A stretch of DNA of 18,660 nucleotides from Pseudomonadota bacterium (GTDB lineage: Bacteria > Pseudomonadota > Alphaproteobacteria > Kiloniellales > J153). The stretch's first letter is position 1. Each line of letters opens with the position of its first letter. This document shows, in pieces, positions 1 through 7,639 of this stretch. The stretch is taken from NCBI GenBank assembly GCA_022572105.1, contig JACZWN010000043.1, positions 1 to 18,660 of the forward strand, in the 5' to 3' direction. Under the pieces are notes generated by a model, which did not search any database, was not told where the DNA came from, and was given only the letters and a program-made list of their open reading frames with translations. A program made the position numbers and the translations under genes.

Positions 1-27
1 GGCAGAACTTGGCGCACGGTCATCGGT

Positions 28-51
28 ACAGCCTCTCGTGACCCAGGCTGT
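28..51 (-). other. Hairpin in the non-coding end of the IS110-type remnant
   Basis: A perfect 7-bp inverted repeat (ACAGCCT at 28-34, AGGCTGT at 45-51) with a 10-nt loop lies downstream of the transposase remnant, which reads on the minus strand. IS110-family elements carry a structured bridge (seek) RNA in a non-coding end, and in the IS1111 subgroup that end is downstream of the transposase. The hairpin could belong to such an RNA. That is inference: I can define neither the element boundary nor target- and donor-binding loops. Confidence 0.35.
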
Positions 52-286
52 TCTCTAACTCGGGGATTGGATGTCAAGCTCTCCGTGATGTGCCTGCCGG
101 GTTCACTGTTCTCTCCGCAGTAGGGGCTTTGCCCTCCGCATGATGGCGTTAGGGGACGTTGGCGGATCAATGTTGAAGACGCGCTTGCCTCGTTGAAGCA
201 TCGCAAAGCCTCGGTCGATCTCACCTACGCCACCGTCCCGACAGGGACATCGTTTCCGCTTTCGCGGAATTCTTGGCGTTAACGCT

Positions 287-595
287 CTATGCCTTTGCTT
301 CCCTGGACGACCATTGGAAATCTGTCCCGTCGCGCCACATGCGATGAAGAATGACCGCCAGTTTTCTGGCGACGGCGACCTTGGCTTTCTTGAAGCCGAT
401 GCGTTTCATTAGCCTGACGCCCCAGGCTTTTAGCGCACACCAGTGGGGCACACGGGTGAGCAACACGCCTGCGGCCTCAAAAAGATACGTTCGCACCAAG
501 GCATCGCCGCATTTGGAGATCCGCCCACTCCAATCCATCTCGCCCGAAGCGTAACGGCGCGGGGTCAGCCCGAAGTAAGCGCCGAACCGAATCAC
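287..595 (-). pseudogene. IS110/IS1111-family transposase, C-terminal remnant
   Basis: This minus-strand frame encodes about 102 residues of the C-terminal Transposase_20 (IS116/IS110/IS902) domain. The recognisable run is YFGLTPRRYASGE, SGRISKCGD, VRTYLFEAA, then KAKVAVARKLAVILHRMW. In this family these residues follow the helix-hairpin-helix part and carry the conserved serine-containing catalytic region. A complete transposase is roughly 320-400 residues; the N-terminal RuvC-like DEDD domain is absent, because similarity stops at about 596-600, where a different repeat sequence begins. Initiation at 595 is therefore probably not native. The 1-286 stretch behind the stop codon is likely the element's own non-coding end. 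The remnant cannot transpose by itself. Family assignment is confident; the exact subgroup is not. Confidence 0.85.
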
Positions 596-620
596 GCATT
601 TAAACCTGACGCAACAGGGA

Positions 621-652
621 GTTTTTCAACAGCCTCAGCCAGAAGCGGACCT
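621..652 (+). repeat. Dispersed repeat, copy 1 (GTTTT..ACAGCCT..AGCGGAC)
   Basis: The segment starts GTTTTTCAACAGCCT and ends AAGCGGAC. It matches 22 of 29 positions of the same-strand copy at 2954-2982, and about 23 of 32 positions of the reverse complement of 2805-2837. It begins about 25 bp after the transposase remnant ends. The form recalls an insertion-sequence or MITE terminus, but no partner end or target duplication is visible. Confidence 0.55.
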
Positions 653-683
653 AAGGACCTGTGCTAGAAGTCCGAATATTTCC

Positions 684-715
684 AAAAAAAGGGGGGCAGC
701 CACTCGGCCACCCCT
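684..715 (-). terminator. Strong intrinsic terminator on the minus strand, no gene in front
   Basis: Read on the minus strand, GGGGTGGCC (715-707 region) pairs with GGCTGCCCC through nine base pairs (two G-T wobbles) closed by a GAGT tetraloop, followed by CC and seven T residues at 690-684. This is a textbook rho-independent terminator. The nearest credible upstream gene on that strand is absent, since capA lies on the plus strand. It may end an unrecognised small RNA starting in the 720-860 region, or be left over from a lost gene. Confidence 0.65.
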
Positions 716-852
716 CCGGGTAGGCGGCACCGTACCTCAGGGCCGGGACAAGCCGCAACGGTTTTGGGGGGCGCCGGCACGTGTCCATTGTCATGGCGCG
801 GCGTCAGGCTTTGCGCCATGATTTCGCATCGACCCACTGGTTGGGAGGGCTC

Positions 853-2118
853 ATGCGGCAACGAAACGCAGAGATCGTTGGGTGCCGCCCGAACGCCCTG
901 CGAGCGCTCGGAAGAAGATCATTCCTCCAACGTGCCGCCGCCGCGCTTGGCCTTTCGACGCTGCGGGTCCCGGCGGAGCCTCTATACGCCAACACGAAAC
1001 CCATCGGGAGCGCGCATGTGATCCGTCTTTTCCTTACCGGCGATGTCATGACCGGACGCGGCATCGACCAGGTGTTGCCCAACCCTGTCGATCCCCGCAT
1101 CTACGAGCCCTACATGAAGTCAGCCGCCGGATACGTGGAGCTGGCGGAACGGCGGAACGGCCCGATCTCGAAGCCGGTCGATTTCGCCTACATCTGGGGC
1201 GACGCCCTTCGAGAGTTGGAGCGGGCCGGTCCGGACGTCCGGATCATCAACCTGGAAACCAGCGTCACCGTGAGCGAGGACCATTCCCCCAAGGGAATCA
1301 ATTACCGTATGCACCCGAAAAACGTCCCTTGTCTCCAGGCGGCCGGTATCGACGTTTGTCTTCTCGCCAACAACCACATCCTCGACTGGGGGCCTTCGGG
1401 CCTCATCGAGACGCTGGAAACGCTTCGGGCGGTGGACCTGAAGACTGCCGGCGCCGGTCGCGATGCCCGCGAGGCGTTGGCGCCCGCCGTCGTCGAGATT
1501 TCAGGCAAGGGGCGGGTGATCGTGTTTGCCTTCGGCGCCGTCAGCAGCGGCATCCCCCGCGCCTGGGCCGCCGCCGCCGACAGACCCGGCGTCAACCTGC
1601 TTCCCGATCTGTCTCAAGCCACCGTCGGCGCCATCGGGGCGGCGGTGAAAGAGGTGAAGCGCACGGGCGACGTCGCCGTCGCCTCGTTGCACTGGGGCGG
1701 GAACTGGGGCTACCAGGTTACCCGATCCCAGCAGGAGTTTGCCCACGGGTTGATCGACGACGCCGGCATCGACATGGTCCACGGCCATTCGTCCCATCAC
1801 GTGAAGGGCATTGAGGTCTATGGCGGAAAGCCGATCCTTTATGGCTGCGGCGATTTCCTGACCGATTACGAGGGCATAGGCGGCTACGAGGAATTCCGAG
1901 ACGATCTGGTTCTGATGTACTTCCCGGCCATCGATCCGGCGACGGGCCTCCTCCAACGCCTTGACATGACGCCGCTTCGGCTCAGGAACTTCCGCCTCAA
2001 CCACGCGTCGGCGCCGGAGGCGCGGTGGCTAGAAGGCGTGCTCAACGGCGAGGGTCGGCGTTTCGGCACGGGCGTGGAAAGGGATGAGGACAATCGGCTG
2101 ACGCTCAGATGGGCTTGA
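853..2118 (+). CDS. CapA-family (PGA_cap) metallophosphatase-like protein, Tat-exported
   Basis: This is a CapA/poly-gamma-glutamate-synthesis-type protein of 421 residues with a calcineurin-like metallophosphatase fold. Family motifs appear in order: the metal-binding start LTGDVMTGRGID, INLETSVT, the LLANNHILDWG block, LHWGGNW, and HGHSSHH followed by a GDFLTDYE-like C-terminal segment. The ATG at 853 was chosen because GGGAGGG (843-849) stands just upstream, and because it leaves a normal Tat signal: GRRSFLQ with the arginine pair at residues 21-22, then AAAALGL and a cleavable A-rich stretch. An upstream GTG at 781 would give an overlong leader. Family members act in capsule polymer assembly, but many homologues have unknown roles. 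No capB/capC neighbours are present, so capsule synthesis is not supported here. It sits between repeat copies with an IS remnant nearby, which suggests acquisition by transfer. Confidence 0.88.
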   Translation: MRQRNAEIVGCRPNALRALGRRSFLQRAAAALGLSTLRVPAEPLYANTKPIGSAHVIRLFLTGDVMTGRGIDQVLPNPVDPRIYEPYMKSAAGYVELAERRNGPISKPVDFAYIWGDALRELERAGPDVRIINLETSVTVSEDHSPKGINYRMHPKNVPCLQAAGIDVCLLANNHILDWGPSGLIETLETLRAVDLKTAGAGRDAREALAPAVVEISGKGRVIVFAFGAVSSGIPRAWAAAADRPGVNLLPDLSQATVGAIGAAVKEVKRTGDVAVASLHWGGNWGYQVTRSQQEFAHGLIDDAGIDMVHGHSSHHVKGIEVYGGKPILYGCGDFLTDYEGIGGYEEFRDDLVLMYFPAIDPATGLLQRLDMTPLRLRNFRLNHASAPEARWLEGVLNGEGRRFGTGVERDEDNRLTLRWA

Positions 2119-2183
2119 GCGACGGGGCCCAAGCAATAGAAGAATGCCGTGAACCGGCCGGGCTTCGGTAATTGTCTTCAGCC

Positions 2184-2210
2184 CGCAAACGGCGGAGTTT
2201 TTCGTTTGCG
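2184..2210 (+). terminator. Hairpin after capA-like gene, possible weak terminator
   Basis: CGCAAACG (2184-2191) and CGTTTGCG (2203-2210) form a perfect 8-bp stem with an 11-nt loop that contains five T residues. It lies 66 bp after the CapA stop. No T-run follows the stem, so it is at best an mRNA 3-prime stabiliser or an inefficient terminator. Confidence 0.35.
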
Positions 2211-2348
2211 TAGACGAGGTGTACGCTCACCCCATGGCCGTGTGGGAAAGGAACGGCGCTATCATCGGCGGCATGGGCGGCTGGCCGGTTTCGTCGGAAT
2301 GGCGTAGTTTAAACAAATCGCCCACCTAATGGACTGCGCCAGAACCCT

Positions 2349-2789
2349 ATGACCACAGCCGATATACCTGCCGAAACGGTCACATCGGATGACGAGTGGG
2401 GGCTTGTCTATGATTGGCAATGCCCGGCCTGCAACCTGTACTGCCACCTGTTGTGCATCAGGGAAGCCGGCGGCCAATTTCGTCTGGTCAACGCGCGCGA
2501 CAACCCTGAGGTCATGAAAGAAATCACGGCTCGGGGCCTCGATATTGATCAGGGCATGATTCTGAAAATGAACGACCAGTTCTATTATGGTGCCGCCGCG
2601 ATTCACAAGCTGGCCCTCATTGGCAGCCCGTCCACGGTGTTCAATCGGTTTAATATCTGGATATTTCGCTCTCGGCGTCGCGCGGAACTGCTCTATCCAG
2701 GTCTGCGTGCCTGCCGTAATTTCCTGCTGAAGCTCTTGAGGCGCACCAAGATCAACAATCTCGGACTTCCAGACAACGAGAGGTTCTGA
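2349..2789 (+). CDS. DCC family (DUF393) thiol-disulfide oxidoreductase-like protein
   Basis: A 146-residue protein of the DUF393/DCC family, named for the N-terminal D-x-x-C-x-x-C signature, seen here as YDWQCPAC (D22, C25, C28). Two extra cysteines follow at regular spacing (C32 and C36), which is unusual. The middle part shows the family pattern: RLVNARDNPEV, then GLDIDQGMILKMNDQFYYG and AAAIHKLAL, in which the thioredoxin-like fold presents a substrate or cofactor surface. The C-terminal third is basic (RSRRRAELL, KLLRR), as in homologues associated with membranes. The family is predicted to do thiol-disulfide exchange, but no physiological role is established. The start has no clear ribosome-binding site; it is chosen for length and because the upstream bases do not look coding. 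It is transcribed in the same direction as the CapA gene, 230 bp behind it. Confidence 0.8.
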   Translation: MTTADIPAETVTSDDEWGLVYDWQCPACNLYCHLLCIREAGGQFRLVNARDNPEVMKEITARGLDIDQGMILKMNDQFYYGAAAIHKLALIGSPSTVFNRFNIWIFRSRRRAELLYPGLRACRNFLLKLLRRTKINNLGLPDNERF

Positions 2790-2804
2790 CGCTTTGGTCC
2801 AACG

Positions 2805-2985
2805 AATGTCCGCTTTGGGTCCAGGCTGTGTGAAAACTCGGGTCGGAAGAGCGTCGGCGCAACAATAGAGTCGGCAATAGCGGACGCGTGAACCATTATT
2901 GCCTGCGACGGCAGTTACGCGAATCAATGTTGCGCGCTCGGGCCTCGAAAATAGTTTTTACACAGCCTGGGTCATAACCGGAAGT
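2805..2985. repeat. Inverted pair of dispersed-repeat copies (MITE-like)
   Basis: TCCAGGCTGTGTGAAAAC at 2820-2837 and GTTTTTACACAGCCTGGG at 2954-2971 are inverted repeats matching at 16 of 18 positions, enclosing 116 bp of non-coding DNA. The left copy is preceded by AATGTCCGCTT (2805-2815), linking this family to the short AGCGGACATT repeats that follow. Size and symmetry resemble a small non-autonomous element. Translations of this repeat give spurious short ORFs containing TQPGPKADI or PKADVRG strings, which I recall as common hypothetical proteins in Rhizobiales and related genomes. Confidence 0.55.
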
Positions 2986-2997
2986 CTAGGGCAGGTC

Positions 2998-3140
2998 ACG
3001 AGAACGTCCGCTCCCAGGTGTAAAGCAGACGAAATCGGTGGGAAAGCGGACATTGGCCCTCGAACGTCGGCTTTCGGGGTAAGAGCGGACTCTTTGGCGT
3101 ACCCCATGGAATGTCTGCTTGTAGCCATAAGCAGACATTC
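2998..3140. repeat. Cluster of short inverted repeats (RGCRGACATT type) with a perfect hairpin
   Basis: Several versions of one decamer occur in alternating orientation: GTCCGCT near 3006, AGCAGACG near 3025, AGCGGACATT near 3044, GTCGGCTTTCGG near 3066, AGCGGACT near 3084. The cluster ends in a perfect 12-bp inverted repeat, GAATGTCTGCTT at 3109-3120 and AAGCAGACATTC at 3129-3140, with an 8-nt loop. No credible gene lies between 2790 and 3382. The remaining stretch 3141-3270 shows nothing I recognise. Confidence 0.6.
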
Positions 3141-3277
3141 GCTGACCGCAGAGGCGTGCGGCGAACAGTTCGTTTCCACACGAACGCATATTCGCCGAGC
3201 AACCTACCCCAGCGGAAGCGGGCTACAACACCGTTAGCTAGCCACGTCCCGCAACGCTCGGCGCGCCGTCACAGGTT

Positions 3278-3325
3278 AGAATATTCTTGAACAACTTCGA
3301 TAACTTGTTACAATTAGAATTGTTA
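3278..3325 (+). promoter_or_regulatory. Promoter with two palindromic operator candidates for the Fur-family regulator
   Basis: A sigma-70-like promoter is visible: TTGAAC at 3287-3292, 16 bp, then TACAAT at 3309-3314. Two palindromes overlap it. AGAATATTCT (3278-3287) is a perfect 10-bp palindrome next to the -35. ACAATTAGAATTGT (3310-3323) has perfect 6-bp arms around AG and covers the -10; one step out the arms also pair at 3308/3325. Both are AT-rich and share AGAAT, in the style of Irr and PerR boxes. Autoregulation by the downstream protein is the simplest reading. A second possible -10 (TAATAC, 3345-3350) cannot be excluded. Confidence 0.6.
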
Positions 3326-3382
3326 TGTTTCTATAAATTCTGGGTAATACCTTGATTCTTCTGGTAATTTCAGGATCCAATT

Positions 3383-3823
3383 GTGAAATTGATGAAATGG
3401 CAGCGACCCTACCGCGAGGCGTGGGAGCGGTTACGTTCGGCTGGGATTAGACCCACGCGCCAACGCCTGGGGCTTGCGAAACTCTTATTTGACGGAGATG
3501 ACCGCCATGTTACGGCAGAAATGCTGTATGGCGAGGCCTTGCGTGCGCGGGTGCGGGTATCGTTTGCCACCGTCTACAACATCCTGAAACAATTTATGGA
3601 TGCCGGACTGCTTCGCGAAGTCGTCGTCGATCCTGGTCGATCATATTTCGACACGAATGTCAGCCACCACCATCATTTCTTCTGCGAAGAAGATCGGAAA
3701 TTGGTAGACATTCCTGGCGAGGAGCTAAAGGTGGTGAAGCTTCCCCATCCACCCCCCGGAACGACGGTCACGGAGGTAGACATCGTGATTCGCGTCCGGA
3801 AGAATCCGGGGCTGGAGGGCTAA
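3383..3823 (+). CDS. Fur-family transcriptional regulator, Irr/PerR-like
   Basis: A 146-residue Fur-superfamily repressor. The N-terminal winged helix includes GIRPTRQRLGLAKLLF and SFATVYNILKQF (DNA-recognition helix, about residues 60-71). The dimerisation and metal domain has YFDTNVSHHHHFFCEED. By alignment with Bacillus PerR, the regulatory metal site is complete: H42, D90, H96, H98 and D109. The histidine run at 95-98 is typical of alphaproteobacterial Irr. Only one cysteine (C101) is present, so there is no CxxC structural zinc site, and the N-terminal haem regulatory motif (GCPVHD-like) of rhizobial Irr is missing. The GTG at 3383 is preferred because AGGA (3372-3375) is 7 nt upstream; an ATG at 3392 is the alternative. 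It is followed by katG on the same strand, which favours peroxide or haem-linked iron sensing. Whether it acts as Irr or PerR cannot be settled here. Confidence 0.88.
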   Translation: MKLMKWQRPYREAWERLRSAGIRPTRQRLGLAKLLFDGDDRHVTAEMLYGEALRARVRVSFATVYNILKQFMDAGLLREVVVDPGRSYFDTNVSHHHHFFCEEDRKLVDIPGEELKVVKLPHPPPGTTVTEVDIVIRVRKNPGLEG

Positions 3824-3908
3824 TCGAATTGCGCGGCTAGAAGCAGGCACTATCTGGGGAATGTCGGCTAAACGGAGTGGAAAAAATCAGAACACGATCG
3901 GAGAGAAA

Positions 3909-6098
<2,190 letters not shown>

Positions 6099-6180
6099 TC
6101 TCAGCGGAAAGGTCTTCGAGGGCTTCTAGAGCGCAGCCGCGACTGGGCATCGGGCGATCAGCATTGTAGTCTTTGCGACG

Positions 6181-6214
6181 GCGATGGACCCAAAAGGGCT
6201 AGCTCCGCCATCGC
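6181..6214 (+). promoter_or_regulatory. Stem-loop in the leader of the rubrerythrin gene
   Basis: GCGATGG (6181-6187) and CCATCGC (6208-6214) form a perfect 7-bp stem, with an inner CCC-AAAA-GGG mini-hairpin (6189-6198). It ends 8 bp before the Shine-Dalgarno sequence AAGGAGG (6223-6229), so it could affect translation or mRNA stability. Its position is suggestive only. Confidence 0.35.
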
Positions 6215-6234
6215 AGGCTGACAAGGAGGGCATT

Positions 6235-6654
6235 ATGCCGTCGTTAGTTGGCACGAAGACGGGAAAGAACCTGAAGGCGGCATTCGCCAAGTCCTCCAAA
6301 GCGAACCTGCGCTACCTTTACTTCGCGCAGAAGGCCGACATCGAGGGCTACAACGATATCTCCGCCGTGTTCCGCTCCACCGCCGAGGGCGAGACCCGCC
6401 ACGCCCACGGCCACTTGGCCTATCTCGAGGAGACCGGCGATCCGGCGACCGGCGAGCCGGTCGGCGACACGGCCTTGAACCTGAAGGCGGCGATCGCCGG
6501 CGAGACCCACAAGTACACCGACATGTACCCGGGCATGGCGCGCAGCGCGCGCGAGGAAGGCTTCGACGAGATCGCGGACTGGTTCGAGATCCTCGCCAAG
6601 GCCGAGAAGAGTCACGCCGGCCGCTTCCAGAAGGCGCTCGACTCGATGGATTGA
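6235..6654 (+). CDS. Rubrerythrin-like ferritin-fold protein without rubredoxin domain, altered iron site
   Basis: A 139-residue single-domain rubrerythrin homologue. The family reduces hydrogen peroxide at a diiron centre in a four-helix bundle. Start chosen at 6235, five nt after AAGGAGG; an upstream in-frame ATG at 6184 lacks such a site. Recognisable parts are LRYLYFAQKADIEGYND, AEGETRHAHGHL (E53, H56), AGETHKYTDMYPGMA (E90) and AKAEKSHAGRFQ (E124, H127). Aligned to Desulfovibrio rubrerythrin, E20 is replaced by S20 (AFAKSSKAN instead of the usual GES or KES), and the second glutamate of the ExxE motif (E97) is K93. Both belong to the same iron (Fe1), while the ligands of the other iron remain. 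The C-terminal rubredoxin domain is absent, as in many alphaproteobacterial homologues. It follows katG by 136 bp, consistent with peroxide defence, but its own peroxidase activity is doubtful. Confidence 0.92.
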   Translation: MPSLVGTKTGKNLKAAFAKSSKANLRYLYFAQKADIEGYNDISAVFRSTAEGETRHAHGHLAYLEETGDPATGEPVGDTALNLKAAIAGETHKYTDMYPGMARSAREEGFDEIADWFEILAKAEKSHAGRFQKALDSMD

Positions 6655-6673
6655 GGCGCCTGGTTTCGACGCC

Positions 6674-6700
6674 ACGCCCGGGATCGGACGCCCGGGATCG
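6674..6700 (+). repeat. Short tandem repeat, 14-bp period
   Basis: ACGCCCGGGATCG occurs at 6674-6686 and again at 6688-6700, between the rubrerythrin stop and the terminator. No function is evident. Confidence 0.6.
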
Positions 6701-6738
6701 CGGGCGCCGGAACGCCGCCCGCGCCCCGGTCACGGGGA

Positions 6739-6782
6739 CCGGCACCCCGGCGCCCTTCACCCGGTGCCGGGCGGGCTTTTTT
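6739..6782 (+). terminator. Intrinsic terminator after rubrerythrin
   Basis: CCGGCACC (6739-6746) pairs with GGTGCCGG (6763-6770) around a 16-nt loop. GCGGGC and six T residues (6777-6782) follow. It probably ends the katG-rubrerythrin transcript and separates it from the gene remnant that starts 22 bp later. The gap between stem and T-run makes its efficiency uncertain. Confidence 0.6.
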
Positions 6783-6803
6783 GAAAACGCCTAGAATCAA
6801 GCC

Positions 6804-7186
6804 ATGCGCGAAGGCGGGCTCGACGCGCCGATCCGGCACCCCATCGACTGGCGGGATCCGGACTTCACCGACGCGGACAAGATCGAGGCGGAACTGCGCC
6901 GCGCGGCCGTGCTCGCCAAGTTGGGCGGGATCGAGGAGACCGCCTTTGTGCGAGTCGGCGGCGAGACTATTCGGGGGGCGTGCCCGAGGCCGACGTGGAG
7001 CGCCCCAGCGCGGCCGGCAAGGCCTCCTCGGTCCAGTTCATCCACTTCCCCTTCACCGACGCCCAGGTGGCGACGTTCCGCCAGGGCGGCGCCGAGATCG
7101 TAGCCGGCTTCACCCACCCCGAATACGCCCACATGGCGGTCCTGCCCGAGCCCGCGCGCTTCCGGTCCCGCTTGGTTGCCGCTTGA
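6804..7186 (+). pseudogene. Chimeric remnant: N-terminus of a GlpC-like Fe-S protein joined to C-terminus of DUF3501, frameshifted
   Basis: The first 27 or so codons read MREGGLDAPIRHPIDW followed by RDPDFTDADKIEAELRR. This resembles the start of the heterodisulfide-reductase-like (GlpC-type) iron-sulfur protein found next to rubrerythrin, which should continue into CxxCxxC clusters and about 400 residues. Instead the frame passes into VLAKLGGIEETAFVRVGGE, and after a frameshift into PEADVERPSAAGKASSVQF and FTHPEYAHMAVLPEPA, which resemble the C-terminal half of DUF3501 proteins (normally about 190-200 residues). The frame change falls in or near a run of six G residues (6973-6978) and is explained by one missing base. 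The simplest reading is an internal deletion that removed most of two adjacent genes, plus a later frameshift. Family recognition is from memory, so the Fe-S half is less certain than the DUF3501 half. No product is expected. Confidence 0.72.
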
Positions 7187-7224
7187 CCGGCCGACCATTA
7201 TCTAATAATTAAACACTTGTTCAT
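7183..7224 (+). promoter_or_regulatory. Promoter and candidate ArsR/SmtB operator
   Basis: TTGACC (7183-7188), a 17-bp spacer and TAATTA (7206-7211) form a plausible sigma-70 promoter. An AT-rich imperfect palindrome, ATTAAACACTTGTTCAT (7208-7224), overlaps the -10 and transcription start and contains the TGTTCAT half-site common in SmtB/CzrA-type operators. It lies about 70 bp before the regulator start. Metal-relieved autorepression is inferred. Confidence 0.5.
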
Positions 7225-7293
7225 ATGTTTGTCTCTGTGCAGGGGCGCCGGGCGAGGGTCCAGGTTCACTCTGCGCGAAAGACCGGAGACCCC

Positions 7294-7638
7294 ATGACCG
7301 CAACGGCCCAGCAAGAGCGCGCCGCCCTCGCCGAGGTATTCCACCTGATGGGCGATCCGAGCCGGCTCTCGATCCTCATGACGGTGCTCGAGGGCGCGCG
7401 GCCGGTGGCCGAGATCGCGGCCGCCACCGGCCTCTCCGCCTCGCTGGTCAGCCACCACCTGCGGCTCCTGCGCGCCGGGCGCCTGGTGCGCGCCGAGCGC
7501 CGCGGCAAGCAGGTCTTCTACACCGTGGACGACGCGCACATCCGCTCGGTGCTCACCGACATGGCCGAGCACGTCGCCGAGCCGGCGCCCGCGGGCCGCG
7601 TCCCGCGCGCCAAGGCGAAAACGGCGGCGAGGGCCTGA
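7294..7638 (+). CDS. ArsR/SmtB-family metal-sensing repressor
   Basis: A 114-residue winged-helix repressor. MGDPSRLSILMTVLEG and PVAEIAAATGLSASLVSHHLRLLRAGRLV are the canonical HTH (recognition helix about residues 48-60), followed by the wing RRGKQVFYTV. The alpha-5 helix carries D80-x-H82-x10-H93-x2-E96, the exact spacing of the zinc/cobalt site of SmtB and CzrA. There is no alpha-3 CxCxxC motif of arsenic, cadmium or lead sensors. This predicts a zinc- or cobalt-type de-repressor. The ATG at 7294 is preceded by GGAG 5 nt upstream (7285-7288); the in-frame ATG at 7225 sits in the putative operator and is rejected. A basic, disordered tail follows residue 97. The stop is separated by a single base from the next gene, a cation transporter, so the two form an operon. 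Confidence 0.92.
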   Translation: MTATAQQERAALAEVFHLMGDPSRLSILMTVLEGARPVAEIAAATGLSASLVSHHLRLLRAGRLVRAERRGKQVFYTVDDAHIRSVLTDMAEHVAEPAPAGRVPRAKAKTAARA

Positions 7639-7639
7639 C

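Noticed and set aside
697..717. Possible tRNA-Ser gene on the minus strand
   Set aside because: Only the first 20 or so bases match. The anticodon, variable and T arms are missing and a terminator follows at once.
2234..2329. 31-codon open frame between the CapA and DCC genes
   Set aside because: Too short, no ribosome-binding site, no recognisable motif.
2262..2927. Minus-strand frame of 221 codons over the DCC gene and the repeat
   Set aside because: It overlaps a recognisable plus-strand family member, and its N-terminal part is translation of the dispersed repeat (TQPGPKADI-type string).
2998..3140. CRISPR-like array
   Set aside because: Units are about 10 bp, variable, and alternate in orientation with irregular spacing; there are no uniform spacers and no cas genes.
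2899..3237. Short open frames on both strands in 2899-3237
   Set aside because: They are read-through of the inverted-repeat cluster, with no ribosome-binding site and no protein family.
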